DNA of 64,000 nucleotides from Hippasteria phrygiana (Eukaryota; Echinodermata; Asteroidea; Valvatida; Goniasteridae): the NCBI GenBank assembly GCA_037893225.1, contig JAZGUH010000552.1, forward strand, positions 620,001-684,000, written 5' to 3'. The notes beneath the pieces were generated by a model. It was not told the origin of the DNA. It saw only the letters and a program-made list of their open reading frames with translations, and ran no database searches. A program made the position numbers and the translations under genes. Position 1 is the first letter of the stretch, and each line of letters opens with the position of its first letter. Shown piece by piece: positions 28,301 to 43,343 of this stretch.

Positions 28301-31300
28301 ATTTCTTCCCGTGAACTCTGTGTGCGTTCTCCCGTTTACTGCATTGTGACTGCTTAACGTTTGCCACATTTTCAGATGAACGCCCCTCCTTTTCCTGTTC
28401 ATAATTTAATGGGATATTGACCAAATCCAGCAATTTTCACACGTATGGGTAGCTTAGATCTAGCGCAACAATTTGAGACCATCGCCAGCTTCATAGCGTG
28501 AGAACTCTTCGAGAAAATTCAAACCTCGCAACAATTTTTTCCCATGAACTCTGTGTGCGTTCTTCCGTTTACTGCATTGTGACTGCTTAACGTTTGCCAA
28601 ATTTTCAGATGAACGCCCCTCCTTTCCCTGTTCATAATTGAATGGGATATTGACCAAATCCAGTAATTTTTACACGTATGGGTAGCTTAGATCTAGCGCA
28701 ACAATTTGAGACCATCGCCAGCTTCATAGCGTGAGAACTCTTCGAGAAAATTCAAACCTCGCAACAATTTTTTTCCCATGAACTCTGTGTGCGTTCTTCC
28801 GTTTACTGCATTGTGACTGCTTAACGGTTGCCAAATTTTCAGATGAACGCCCCTCCTTTCCCTGTTCATAATTGAATGGTATATTGACCAAATCCAGTAA
28901 TTTTTACACGTATGGGTAGCTTAGATCTAGCTCAACAGTTTGAGACCATCGCCAGCTTCACATCGTTAGAACTCTTCGAGAAAATTCAAACCTCGCAACA
29001 AATTTCTTCCCGTGAACTCTGTGTGCGTTCTCCCGTTTACTGCATTGTGACTGCTTAACGTTTGCCAAATTTTCAGATGAACGCCCCTCCTTTCCCTGTT
29101 CATAATTGAATGGTATATTGACCAAATCCAGTAATTTTTACACGTATGGGTAGCTTAGATCTAGCGCAACAATTTGAGACCATCGCCAGCTTCACAGCGT
29201 TAGAACTCTTCGAGAAAATTCAAACCTCGCAACAAATTTCTTCCTGTGAACTCTGTGTGCGTTCTTCCGTTTACTGCATTGTGACTGCTTAACGTTTGCC
29301 ACATTTTCAGATGAACGCCCCTCCTTTCCCTGTTCATAATTGAATGGTATATTGACCAAATCCAGTAATTTTTACACGTATGGGTAGCTTAGATCTAGCG
29401 CAACAATTTGAGACCATCGCCAGCTTTACAGCGTTAGAACTCTTCGAGAAAATTCAAACCTCGCAACAAATTTCTTCCCATGAACTCTGTGTGCGTTCTC
29501 CCGTTTACTGCATTGTGACTGCTTAACGTTTGCCAAATTTTCAGATGAACGCCCCTCCTTTCCCTGTTCATAATTGAATGGTATATTGACCAAATCCAGT
29601 AATTTTGACACGTATGGGTAGCTTAGATCTAGCGCAACAATTTGAGACCATCGCCAGCTTCATAGCGTGAGAACTCTTCGAGAAAATTCAAACCTCGCAA
29701 CAATTTTTTCCCATGAACTCTGTGTGCGTTCTCCCGTTTACTGCATTGTGACTGCTTAACGTTTGCAAAATTTTCAGATGAACGCCCCTCCTTTCCCTGT
29801 TCATAATTGAATGGTATATTGACCAAATCCAGTAATTTTTACACGTATGGGTAGCTTAGATCTAGCGCAACAGTTTGAGACCATCGCCAGCTTCACATCG
29901 TTAGAACTCTTCGAGAAAATTCAAACCTCGCAACAAATTTCTTCCCGTGAACTCTGTGTGCGTTCTCCCGTTTACTGCATTGTGACTGCTTAACGTTTGC
30001 CAAATTTTCAGATGAACGCCCCTCCTTTCCCTGTTCATAATTGAATGGTATATTGACCAAATCCAGTAATTTTTACACGTATGGGTAGCTTAGATCTAGC
30101 GCAACAATTTGAGACCATCGCCAGCTTCACAGCGTTAGAACTCTTCGAGAAAATTCAAACCTCGCAACAAATTTCTTCCTGTGAACTCTGTGTGCGTTCT
30201 TCCGTTTACTGCATTGTGACTGCTTAACGTTTGCCACATTTTCAGATGAACGCCCCTCCTTTCCCTGTTCATAATTGAATGGTATATTGACCAAATCCAG
30301 TAATTTTTACACGTATGGGTAGCTTAGATCTAGCGCAACAGTTTGAGACCATCGCCAGCTTCACATCGTTAGAACTCTTCGAGAAAATTCAAACCTCGCA
30401 ACAAATTTCTTCCCGTGAACTCTGTGTGCGTTCTCCCGTTTACTGCATTGTGACTGCTTAACGTTTGCCAAATTTTCAGATGAACGCCCCTCCTTTCCCT
30501 GTTCATAATTGAATGGTATATTGACCAAATCCAGTAATTTTTACACGTATGGGTAGCTTAGATCTAGCGCAACAATTTGAGACCATCGCCAGCTTCACAG
30601 CGTTAGAACTCCTCGAGAAAATTCAAACCTCGCAACAAATTTCTTCCTGTGAACTCTGTGTGCGTTCTTCCGTTTACTGCATTGTGACTGCTTAACGTTT
30701 GCCACATTTTCAGATGAACGCCCCTCCTTTCCCTGTTCATAATTGAATGGTATATTAACCAAATCCAGTAATTTTTACACGTGTGGGTAGCTTAGATCTA
30801 GCGCAACAATTTGAGACCATCGGCAGCTTCACAGCGTTAGAACTCTTCTAGAAAATTCAAACCTCGCAACAAATTTCTTTCCGTGAACTCTGTGTGCGTT
30901 CTCCCGTTTACTGCATTGTGACTGCTTAACGTTTGCCAAATTTTCAGATGAACGCCCCTCCTTTCCCTGTTCATAATTTAATGGGATATTGACCAAATCC
31001 AGTAATTTTCACACGAATGGGTAGCTTAGATCTAGCGCAACAATTTGAGACCATCGCCAGCTTCATAGCGTGAGAACTCTTCGAGAAAATTCAAACCTCG
31101 CAACAATTTTTTTCCCATGAACTCTGTGTGCGTTCTCCCGTTTACTGCATTGTGACTGCTTAACGTTTGCCAAATTTTCAGATGAACGCCCCTCCTTTCC
31201 CTGTTCATAATTGAATGGTATATTGACCAAATCCAGTAATTTTTACACGTATGGGTAGCTTAGATCTAGCGCAACAGTTTGAGACCATCGCCAGCTTCAC

Positions 31301-32408
31301 ATCGTTAGAACTCTTCGAGAAAATTCAAACCTCGCAACAAATTTCTTCCCGTGAACTCTGTGTGCGTTCTCCCGTTTACTGCATTGTGACTGCTTAACGT
31401 TTGCCAAATTTTCAGATGAACGCCCCTCCTTTCCCTGTTCATAATTGAATGGTATATTGACCAAATCCAGTAATTTTTACACGTATGGGTAGCTTAGATC
31501 TAGCGCAACAATTTCAGACCATCGCCAGCTTCACAGCGTTAGAACTCTTCGAGAAAATTCAAACCTCGCAACAAATTTCTTCCTGTGAACTCTGTGTGCG
31601 TTCTTCCGTTTACTGCATTGTGACTGCTTAACGTTTGCCACATTTTCAGATGAACGCCCCTCCTTTCCCTGTTCATAATTGAATGGGATATTGACCAAAT
31701 CCAGTAATTTTCACACGAATGGGTAGCTTAGATCTAGCGCAACAATTTGAGACCATCGCCAGCTTCACAGCGTTAGAACTCTTCTAGAAAATTCAAACCT
31801 CGCAACTAATTTCTTCCCGTGAACTCTGTGTGCGTTCTCCCGTTTACTGCATTGTGACTGCTTAACGTTTGCCACATTTTCAGATGAACGCCCCTCCTTT
31901 TCCTGTTCATAATTTAATGGGATATTGACCAAATCCAGCAATTTTCACACGTATGGGTAGCTTAGATCTAGCGCAACAATTTGAGACCATCGCCAGCTTC
32001 ATAGCGTGAGAACTCTTCGAGAAAATTCAAACCTCGCAACAATTTTTTCCCATGAACTCTGTGTGCGTTCTTCCGTTTACTGCATTGTGACTGCTTAACG
32101 TTTGCCAAATTTTCAGATGAACGCCCCTCCTTTCCCTGTTCATAATTGAATGGGATATTGACCAAATCCAGTAATTTTTACACGTATGGGTAGCTTAGAT
32201 CTAGCGCAACAATTTGAGACCATCGCCAGCTTCATAGCGTGAGAACTCTTCGAGAAAATTCAAACCTCGCAACAATTTTTTTCCCATGAACTCTGTGTGC
32301 GTTCTTCCGTTTACTGCATTGTGACTGCTTAACGGTTGCCAAATTTTCAGATGAACGCCCCTCCTTTCCCTGTTCATAATTGAATGGTATATTGACCAAA
32401 TCCAGTAT
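25393..32408. repeat. Higher-order repeat: two tandem copies of a 3508 bp 15-monomer unit
   Basis: Variants recur at an offset of 3508. The private AGCTCAACAG form (usual AGCGCAACAG) is at 25421 and 28929, and AACGGTTGCC (usual AACGTTTGCC) is near 28826 and 32334. The monomer runs at 25918-26318 and 28460-28657 reappear at 29426-29826 and 31968-32165. Matching ends where CAGTAATTTTTACACG near 28895 faces CAGTATTTTGTACACG near 32403. Copy one is about 25393-28900 and copy two about 28901-32408. Confidence 0.87.
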
Positions 32409-35159
32409 TTTGTACACGTATGGGTAGCTTAGATCTAGCGCAACAATTTGAGACCATCGCCAGCTTCACAGCGTTAGAACTCTTCGAGAAAATTCAAACC
32501 TCGCAACAAATTTCTTTCCGTGAACTCTGTGTGCGTTCTCCCGTTTACTGCATTGTGACTGCTTAACGTTTGCCAAATTTTCAGATGAACGCCCCTCCTT
32601 TCCCTGTTCATAATTTAATGGGATATTGACCAAATCCAGTAATTTTCACACGAATGGGTAGCTTAGATCTAGCGCAACAATTTGAGACCATCGCCAGCTT
32701 CATAGCGTGAGAACTTTTCGAGAAAATTCAAACCTCGCAACAATTTTTTTCCCATGAACTCTGTGTGCGTTCTCCCGTTTACTGCATTGTGACTGCTTAA
32801 CGTTTGCCAAATTTTCAGATGAACGCCCCTCCTTTCCCTGTTCATAATTGAATGGTATATTGACCAAATCCAGTAATTTTTACACGTATGGGTAGCTTAG
32901 ATCTAGCGCAACAATTTGAGACCATCGCCAGCTTCACAGCGTTAGAACTCTTCGAGGAAATTCAAACCTCGCAACAAATTTCTTTCCGTGAACTCTGTGT
33001 GCGTTCTACCGTTTACTGCATTGTGACTGCTTAACGTTTGCCAAATTTTCAGATGAACGCCCCTCCTTTCCCTGTTCATAATTTAATGGGATATTTACCA
33101 AATCCAGTAATGTTTACACGTATGGGTAGCTTAGATATAGCGCAACAATTTCAGACCATCGCCAGCTTCACAGCGTTAGAACTCTTCGAGAAAATTCAAA
33201 CCTCGCAACAAATTTCTTCCTGTGAACTCTGTGTGCGTTCTTCCGTTTACTGCATTGTGACTGCTTAACGTTTGCCACATTTTCAGATGAACGCCCCTCC
33301 TTTCCCTGTTCATAATTGAATGGGATATTGACCAAATCCAGTAATTTTCACACGAATGGGTAGCTTAGATCTAGCGCAACAATTTGAGACCATCGCCAGC
33401 TTCACAGCGTTAGAACTCTTCTAGAAAATTCAAACCTCGCAACTAATTTCTTCCTGTGAACTCTGTGTGCGTTCTCCCGTTTACTGCATTGTGACTGTTT
33501 AACGTTTGCCACATTTTCAGATGAACGCCCCTCCTTTTCCTGTTCATAATTTAATGGGATATTGACCAAATCCAGCAATTTTCACACGTATGGGTAGCTT
33601 AGATCTAGCGCAACAATTTCAGACCATCGCCAGCTTCATAGCGTGAGAACTCTTCGAGAAAATTCAAACCTCGCAACAATTTTTTCCCATGAACTCTGTG
33701 TGCGTTCTTCCGTTTACTGCATTGTGACTGCTTAACGTTTGCCAAATTTTCAGATGAACGCCCCTCCTTTCCCTGTTCATAATTGAATGGTATATTGACC
33801 AAATCCAGTAATTTTTACACGTATGGGTAGCTTAGATCTAGCGCAACAATTTCAGACCATCGCCAGCTTCACAGCGTTAGAACTCTTCGAGAAAATTCAA
33901 ACCTCGCAACAAATTTCTTCCTGTGAACTCTGTGTGCGTTCTTCCGTTTACTGCATTGTGACTGCTTAACGTTTGCCACATTTTCAGATGAACGCCCCTC
34001 CTTTCCCTGTTCATAATTGAATGGGATATTGACCAAATCCAGTAATTTTCACACGAATGGGTAGCTTAGATCTAGCGCAACAATTTCAGACCATCGCGAG
34101 CTTCACAGCGTTAGAACTCTTCGAGAAAATTCAAACCTCGCAACAAATTTCCTTCTGTGAACTCTGGGCGCGTTCTTCCGTTTACTGCATTGTGACTGCT
34201 TAACGTTTGCCACATTTTCAGATGAACGCCCCTCCTTTCCCTGTTCATAATTGAATGGTATATTGACCAAATCCAGTAATTGTTACACGTATGGGTAGCT
34301 TAGATCTAGCGCAACAATTTGAGACCATCGCCAGCTTTACAGCGTTAGAACTCTTCGAGAAAATTCAAACCTCGCAACAAATTTCTTCCCGTGAACTCCG
34401 TGTGCGTTCTCCCGTTTACTGCATTGTGGCTGCTTAACGTTTGCCAAATTTTCAGATGAACGCCCCTCCTTTCCCTGTTCATAATTGAATGGTATATTGA
34501 CCAAATCCAGTATTTTTTACACGGATGGGTAGCTTAGATCTAGCGCAACAATTTGAGACCATCGCCAGCTTCACAGCGTTAGAACTCTTCGAGAAAATTC
34601 AAACCTCGCAACAAATTTCTTCCCGTGAACTCTGTGTGCGTTCTCCCGTTTACTGCATTGTGGCTGCTTAACGTTTGCCAAATTTTCAGATGAACGCCCC
34701 TCCTTTCCCTGTTCATAATTTAATAGGATATTGAACAAATCCAGCAATTTTCACACGTATTGGTAGCTTAGATCTAGCGCAACCATTTGAGACCATCGGC
34801 AGCTTCACAGCGTTAGAACTCTTTGAGAAAATTCAAACCTCGCAACAAATTTCTTCCCGTGAACTCTGTGTGCGTTCTCCCGTTTACTGCATTGTGACTG
34901 CTTAACGTTTGCCAAATTTTCAGATGAACGCCCCTCCTTTCCCTGTTCATAATTTAATGGGATATTGACCAAATCCAGTAATTTTTACACGGATGGGTAG
35001 CTTAGATATAGCGCAACAATTTCAGACCATCGCCAGCTTCACAGCGTTAGAACTCTTCGAGAAAATTCAAACCTCGCAACAAATTTCTTCCCGTGAACTC
35101 TGTGTGCGTTCTTCCGTTTACTGCATTGTGACTGCTTAACGTTTGCCACATTTTCAGAT

Positions 35160-38100
35160 GAACGCCCCTCCTTTCCCTGTTCATAATTGAATGGGATATT
35201 GACCAAATCCAGTAATTTTCACACGAATGGGTAGCTTAGATCTAGCGCAACAATTTCAGACCATCGCGAGCTTCACAGCGTTAGAACTCTTCGAGAAAAT
35301 TCAAACCTCGCAACAAATTTCCTTCTGTGAACTCTGGGCGCGTTCTTCCGTTTACTGCATTGTGACTGCTTAACGTTTGCCACATTTTCAGATGAACGCC
35401 CCTCCTTTCCCTGTTCATAATTGAATGGGATATTGACCAAATCCAGTAATTTTTACACGTATGGGTAGCTTAGATCTAGCGCAACAATTTGAGACCATCG
35501 CCAGCTTCATAGCGTGAGAACTCTTCGAGAAAATTCAAACCTCGCAACAATTTTTTCCCATGAACTCTGTGTGCGTTCTCCCGTTTACTGCATTGTGACT
35601 GCTTAACGTTTGCAAAATTTTCATATGAACGCCCCTCCTTTCCCTGTTCATAATTGAATGGTATATTGACCAAATCCAGTAATTTGTACACGTATGGGTA
35701 GCTTAGATCTAGCGCAACAGTTTGAGACCATCGCCAGCTTTACAGCGTTAGAACTCTTTGAGAAAATTCAAACCTCGCAACAAATTTCTTCCCGTGAACT
35801 CTGTGTGCGTTCTCCCGTTTACTGCATTGTGACTGCTTAACGTTTGCCAAATTTTCAGATGAACGCCCCTCCTTTCCCTGTTCATAATTTAATGGGATAT
35901 TGACCAAATCCAGTAATTTTTACACGGATGGGTAGCTTAGATATAGCGCAACAATTTCAGACCATCGCCAGCTTCACAGCGTTAGAACTCTTCGAGAAAA
36001 TTCAAACCTCGCAACAAATTTCTTCCTGTGAACTCTGTGTGCGTTCTCCCGTTTACTGCATTGTGACTGCTTAACGTTTGCCAAATTTTCAGATGAACGC
36101 CCCTCCTTTCCCTGTTCATAATTGAATGGTATATTGACCAAATCCAGTAATTTTTACACGTATGGGTAGCTTAGATCTAGCGCAACAATTTGAGACCATC
36201 GCCAGCTTCATAGCGTGAGAACTCTTCGAGAAAATTCAAACCTCGCAACAATTTTTTCCCATGAACTCTGTGTGCGTTCTCCCGTTTACTGCATTGTGAC
36301 TGCTTAACGTTTGCAAAATTTTCAGATGAACGCCCCTCCTTTCCCTGTTCATAATTTAATAGGATATTGACCAAATCCAGCAATTTTCACACGTATTGGT
36401 AGCTTAGATATAGCGCAACAATTTGAGACCATCGCCAGCTTCATAGCGTGAGAACTCTTCGAGAAAATTCAAACCTCGCAACAAATTTCTTCCCGTTAAC
36501 TCTGTGTGCGTTCTCCCGTTTACTGCATTGTGACTGCTTAACGTTTGCCACATTTTCAGATGAACGCCCCTCCTTTCCCTGTTCATAATTGAATGGTATA
36601 TTGACCAAATCCAGTAATTTTTACACGTATGGGTAGCTTAGATCTAGCGCAACAATTTGAGACCATCGCCAGCTTTACAGCGTTAGAACTCTTCGAGAAA
36701 ATTCAAACCTCGCAACAAATTTCTTCCCATGAACTCTGTGTGCGTTCTCCCGTTTACTGCATTGTGGCTGCTTAACGTTTGCCAAATTTTCAGATGAACG
36801 CCCCTCCTTTCCCTGTTCATAATTTAATAGGATATTGACCAAATCCAGCAATTTTCACACGTATTGGTAGCTTAGATATAGCGCAACAATTTGAGACCAT
36901 CGCCAGCTTCATAGCGTGAGAACTCTTCGAGAAAATTCAAACCTCGCAACAAATTTCTTCCCGTTAACTCTGTGTGCGTTCTCCCGTTTACTGCATTGTG
37001 ACTGCTTAACGTTTGCCACATTTTCAGATGAACGCCCCTCCTTTCCCTGTTCATAATTGAATGGTATATTGACCAAATCCAGTAATTTTTACACGTATGG
37101 GTAGCTTAGATCTAGCGCAACAATTTGAGACCATCGCCAGCTTTACAGCGTTAGAACTCTTCGAGAAAATTCAAACCTCGCAACAAATTTCTTCCCATGA
37201 ACTCTGTGTGCGTTCTTCCGTTTACTGCATTGTGACTGCTTAACGTTTGCCACATTTTCAGATGAACGCCCCTCCTTTCCCTGTTCATAATTGAATGGGA
37301 TATTGACCAAATCCAGTAATTTGTACACGTATGGGTAGCTTAGATCTAGCGCAACAGTTTGAGACCATCGCCAGCTTTACAGCGTTAGAACTCTTCGAGA
37401 AAATTCAAACCTCGCAACAAATTTCTTCCCGTGAACTCTGTGTGCGTTCTCCCGTTTACTGCATTGTGGCTGCTTAACGTTTGCCACATTTTCAGATGAA
37501 CGCCCATCCTTTCCCTGTTCATAATTTAATAGGATATTGACCAAATCCAGCAATTTTCACACGTATTGGTAGCTTAGATATAGCGCAACAATTTGAGACC
37601 ATCGCCAGCTTCATAGCGTGAGAACTCTTCGAGAAAATTCAAACCTCGCAACAAATTTCTTCCCGTGAACTCTGTGTGCGTTCTCCCGTTTACTGCATTG
37701 TGACTGCTTAACGTTTGCCAAATTTTCAGATGAACGCCCCTCCTTTCCCTGTTCATAATTGAATGGTATATTGACCAAATCCAGTAATTTTTACACGTAT
37801 GGGTAGCTTAGATATAGCGCAACAATTTCAGACCATCGCCAGCTTCACAGCGTTAGAACTCTTCGAGAAAATTCAAACCTCGCAACAAATTTCTTCCTGT
37901 GAACTCTGTGTGCGTTCTCCCGTTTACTGCATTGTGACTGCTTAACGTTTGCCAAATTTTCAGATGAACGCCCCTCCTTTCCCTGTTCATAATTGAATGG
38001 GATATTGACCAAATCCAGTAATTTTCACACGAATGGGTAGCTTAGATCTAGCGCAACAATTTCAGACCATCGCGAGCTTCACAGCGTTAGAACTCTTCGA

Positions 38101-40771
38101 GAAAATTCAAACCTCGCAACAAATTTCCTTCTGTGAACTCTGGGCGCGTTCTTCCGTTTACTGCATTGTGACTGCTTAACGTTTGCCACATTTTCAGATG
38201 AACGCCCCTCCTTTCCCTGTTCATAATTGAATGGGATATTGACCAAATCCAGTAATTTTTACACGTATGGGTAGCTTAGATCTAGCGCAACAATTTGAGA
38301 CCATCGCCAGCTTCATAGCGTGAGAACTCTTCGAGAAAATTCAAACCTCGCAACAATTTTTTCCCATGAACTCTGTGTGCGTTCTCCCGTTTACTGCATT
38401 GTGACTGCTTAACGTTTGCCAAATTTTCAGATGAACGCCCCTCCTTTCCCTGTTCATAATTGAATGGTATATTGACCAAATCCAGTAATTTGTACACGTA
38501 TGGGTAGCTTAGATCTAGCGCAACAGTTTGAGACCATCGCCAGCTTTACAGCGTTAGAACTCTTTGAGAAAATTCAAACCTCGCAACAAATTTCTTCCCG
38601 TGAACTCTGTGTGCGTTCTCCCGTTTACTGCATTGTGACTGCTTAACGTTTGCCAAATTTTCAGATGAACGCCCCTCCTTTCCCTGTTCATAATTGAATG
38701 GGATATTGACCAAATCCAGTAATTTTTACACGGATGGGTAGCTTAGATATAGCGCAACAATTTCAGACCATCGCCAGCTTCACAGCGTTAGAACTCTTCG
38801 AGAAAATTCAAACCTCGCAACAAATTTCTTCCTGTGAACTCTGTGTGCGTTCTCCCGTTTACTGCATTGTGACTGCTTAACGTTTGCCAAATTTTCAGAT
38901 GAACGCCCCTCCTTTCCCTGTTCATAATTGAATGGTATATTGACCAAATCCAGTAATTTTTACACGTATGGGTAGCTTAGATCTAGCGCAACAATTTGAG
39001 ACCATCGCCAGCTTCATAGCGTGAGAACTCTTCGAGAAAATTCAAACCTCGCAACAATTTTTTCCCATGAACTCTGTGTGCGTTCTCCCGTTTACTGCAT
39101 TGTGACTGCTTAACGTTTGCAAAATTTTCAGATGAACGCCCCTCCTTTCCCTGTTCATAATTTAATAGGATATTGACCAAATCCAGCAATTTTCACACGT
39201 ATTGGTAGCTTAGATATAGCGCAACAATTTGAGACCATCGCCAGCTTCATAGCGTGAGAACTCTTCGAGAAAATTCAAACCTCGCAACAAATTTCTTCCC
39301 GTTAACTCTGTGTGCGTTCTCCCGTTTACTGCATTGTGACTGCTTAACGTTTGCCACATTTTCAGATGAACGCCCCTCCTTTCCCTGTTCATAATTGAAT
39401 GGTATATTGACCAAATCCAGTAATTTTTACACGTATGGGTAGCTTAGATCTAGCGCAACAATTTGAGACCATCGCCAGCTTTACAGCGTTAGAACTCTTC
39501 GAGAAAATTCAAACCTCGCAACAAATTTCTTCCCATGAACTCTGTGTGCGTTCTCCCGTTTACTGCATTGTGGCTGCTTAACGTTTGCCAAATTTTCAGA
39601 TGAACGCCCCTCCTTTCCCTGTTCATAATTTAATAGGATATTGACCAAATCCAGCAATTTTCACACGTATTGGTAGCTTAGATATAGCGCAACAATTTGA
39701 GACCATCGCCAGCTTCATAGCGTGAGAACTCTTCGAGAAAATTCAAACCTCGCAACAAATTTCTTCCCGTTAACTCTGTGTGCGTTCTCCCGTTTACTGC
39801 ATTGTGACTGCTTAACGTTTGCCACATTTTCAGATGAACGCCCCTCCTTTCCCTGTTCATAATTGAATGGTATATTGACCAAATCCAGTAATTTTTACAC
39901 GTATGGGTAGCTTAGATCTAGCGCAACAATTTGAGACCATCGCCAGCTTTACAGCGTTAGAACTCTTCGAGAAAATTCAAACCTCGCAACAAATTTCTTC
40001 CCATGAACTCTGTGTGCGTTCTTCCGTTTACTGCATTGTGACTGCTTAACGTTTGCCACATTTTCAGATGAACGCCCCTCCTTTCCCTGTTCATAATTGA
40101 ATGGGATATTGACCAAATCCAGTAATTTGTACACGTATGGGTAGCTTAGATCTAGCGCAACAGTTTGAGACCATCGCCAGCTTTACAGCGTTAGAACTCT
40201 TCGAGAAAATTCAAACCTCGCAACAAATTTCTTCCCGTGAACTCTGTGTGCGTTCTCCCGTTTACTGCATTGTGGCTGCTTAACGTTTGCCACATTTTCA
40301 GATGAACGCCCATCCTTTCCCTGTTCATAATTTAATAGGATATTGACCAAATCCAGCAATTTTCACACGTATTGGTAGCTTAGATATAGCGCAACAATTT
40401 GAGACCATCGCCAGCTTCATAGCGTGAGAACTCTTCGAGAAAATTCAAACCTCGCAACAAATTTCTTCCCGTGAACTCTGTGTGCGTTCTCCCGTTTACT
40501 GCATTGTGACTGCTTAACGTTTGCCAAATTTTCAGATGAACGCCCCTCCTTTCCCTGTTCATAATTGAATGGTATATTGACCAAATCCAGTAATTTTTAC
40601 ACGTATGGGTAGCTTAGATATAGCGCAACAATTTCAGACCATCGCCAGCTTCACAGCGTTAGAACTCTTCGAGAAAATTCAAACCTCGCAACAAATTTCT
40701 TCCTGTGAACTCTGTGTGCGTTCTCCCGTTTACTGCATTGTGACTGCTTAACGTTTGCCAAATTTTCAGAT
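35160..40771. repeat. Nested 2806 bp 12-monomer duplication, first 35-monomer block
   Basis: Inside the first 8184 bp block, variant runs recur at 2806 bp. The monomer run at 36177-36586 reappears at 38983-39392, that at 37143 at 39949, and that at 37574 at 40380. Each run carries recognisable features such as TTCCCGTTAACTC and ACGCCCATCC. Copy a is about 35160-37965 and copy b about 37966-40771. The copies have diverged slightly more than the two 8184 bp blocks: copy a has CATATGAACG and copy b CAGATGAACG. The 12-monomer duplication is therefore older than the 35-monomer one. Confidence 0.88.
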
Positions 40772-43343
40772 GAACGCCCCTCCTTTCCCTGTTCATAATT
40801 GAATGGTATATTGACCAAATCCAGCAATTTTTACACGTATGGGTAGCTTAGATCTAGCGCAACAATTTGAGACCATCGCCAGCTTCATAGCGTGAGAACT
40901 CTTCGAGAAAATTCAAACCTCGCAACAATTTTTTCCCATGAACTCTGTGTGCGTTCTCCCGTTTACTGCATTGTGACTGCTTAACGTTTGCAAAATTTTC
41001 AGATGAACGCCCCTCCTTTCCCTGTTCATAATTGAATGGTATATTGACCAAATCCAGTAATTTGTACACGTATGGGGAGCTTAGATCTAGCGCAACAGTT
41101 TGAGACCATCGCCAGCTTCACAGCGTTAGAACTCTTCGAGGAAATTCAAACCTCGCAACAAATTTCTTTCCGTGAACTCTGTGTGCGTTCTACCGTTTAC
41201 TGCATTGTGACTGCTTAACGTTTGCCAAATTTTCAGATGAACGCCCCTCCTTTCCCTGTTCATAATTTAATGGGATATTTACCAAATCCAGTAATGTTTA
41301 CACGTATGGGTAGCTTAGATATAGCGCAACAATTTCAGACCATCGCCAGCTTCACAGCGTTAGAACTCTTCGAGAAAATTCAAACCTCGCAACAAATTTC
41401 TTCCTGTGAACTCTGTGTGCGTTCTTCCGTTTACTGCATTGTGACTGCTTAACGTTTGCCACATTTTCAGATGAACGCCCCTCCTTTCCCTGTTCATAAT
41501 TGAATGGGATATTGACCAAATCCAGTAATTTTCACACGAATGGGTAGCTTAGATCTAGCGCAACAATTTGAGACCATCGCCAGCTTCACAGCGTTAGAAC
41601 TCTTCTAGAAAATTCAAACCTCGCAACTAATTTCTTCCTGTGAACTCTGTGTGCGTTCTCCCGTTTACTGCATTGTGACTGTTTAACGTTTGCCACATTT
41701 TCAGATGAACGCCCCTCCTTTTCCTGTTCATAATTTAATGGGATATTGACCAAATCCAGCAATTTTCACACGTATGGGTAGCTTAGATCTAGCGCAACAA
41801 TTTCAGACCATCGCCAGCTTCATAGCGTGAGAACTCTTCGAGAAAATTCAAACCTCGCAACAATTTTTTCCCATGAACTCTGTGTGCGTTCTTCCGTTTA
41901 CTGCATTGTGACTGCTTAACGTTTGCCAAATTTTCAGATGAACGCCCCTCCTTTCCCTGTTCATAATTGAATGGTATATTGACCAAATCCAGTAATTTTT
42001 ACACGTATGGGTAGCTTAGATCTAGCGCAACAATTTCAGACCATCGCCAGCTTCACAGCGTTAGAACTCTTCGAGAAAATTCAAACCTCGCAACAAATTT
42101 CTTCCTGTGAACTCTGTGTGCGTTCTTCCGTTTACTGCATTGTGACTGCTTAACGTTTGCCACATTTTCAGATGAACGCCCCTCCTTTCCCTGTTCATAA
42201 TTGAATGGGATATTGACCAAATCCAGTAATTTTCACACGAATGGGTAGCTTAGATCTAGCGCAACAATTTCAGACCATCGCGAGCTTCACAGCGTTAGAA
42301 CTCTTCGAGAAAATTCAAACCTCGCAACAAATTTCCTTCTGTGAACTCTGGGCGCGTTCTTCCGTTTACTGCATTGTGACTGCTTAACGTTTGCCACATT
42401 TTCAGATGAACGCCCCTCCTTTCCCTGTTCATAATTGAATGGTATATTGACCAAATCCAGTAATTGTTACACGTATGGGTAGCTTAGATCTAGCGCAACA
42501 ATTTGAGACCATCGCCAGCTTTACAGCGTTAGAACTCTTCGAGAAAATTCAAACCTCGCAACAAATTTCTTCCCGTGAACTCCGTGTGCGTTCTCCCGTT
42601 TACTGCATTGTGGCTGCTTAACGTTTGCCAAATTTTCAGATGAACGCCCCTCCTTTCCCTGTTCATAATTGAATGGTATATTGACCAAATCCAGTATTTT
42701 TTACACGGATGGGTAGCTTAGATCTAGCGCAACAATTTGAGACCATCGCCAGCTTCACAGCGTTAGAACTCTTCGAGAAAATCCAAACCTCGCAACAAAT
42801 TTCTTCCCGTGAACTCTGTGTGCGTTCTCCCGTTTACTGCATTGTGGCTGCTTAACGTTTGCCAAATTTTCAGATGAACGCCCCTCCTTTCCCTGTTCAT
42901 AATTTAATAGGATATTGAACAAATCCAGCAATTTTCACACGTATTGGTAGCTTAGATCTAGCGCAACCATTTGAGACCATCGGCAGCTTCACAGCGTTAG
43001 AACTCTTTGAGAAAATTCAAACCTCGCAACAAATTTCTTCCCGTGAACTCTGTGTGCGTTCTCCCGTTTACTGCATTGTGACTGCTTAACGTTTGCCAAA
43101 TTTTCAGATGAACGCCCCTCCTTTCCCTGTTCATAATTTAATGGGATATTGACCAAATCCAGTAATTTTTACACGGATGGGTAGCTTAGATATAGCGCAA
43201 CAATTTCAGACCATCGCCAGCTTCACAGCGTTAGAACTCTTCGAGAAAATTCAAACCTCGCAACAAATTTCTTCCCGTGAACTCTGTGTGCGTTCTTCCG
43301 TTTACTGCATTGTGACTGCTTAACGTTTGCCACATTTTCAGAT

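Noticed and set aside
33038..33268. 76-codon plus-strand frame, repeated at 41222-41452
   Set aside because: It is produced by a few variant bases in one monomer pair and its second copy is just the 8184 bp duplication. No homology or start context supports it.
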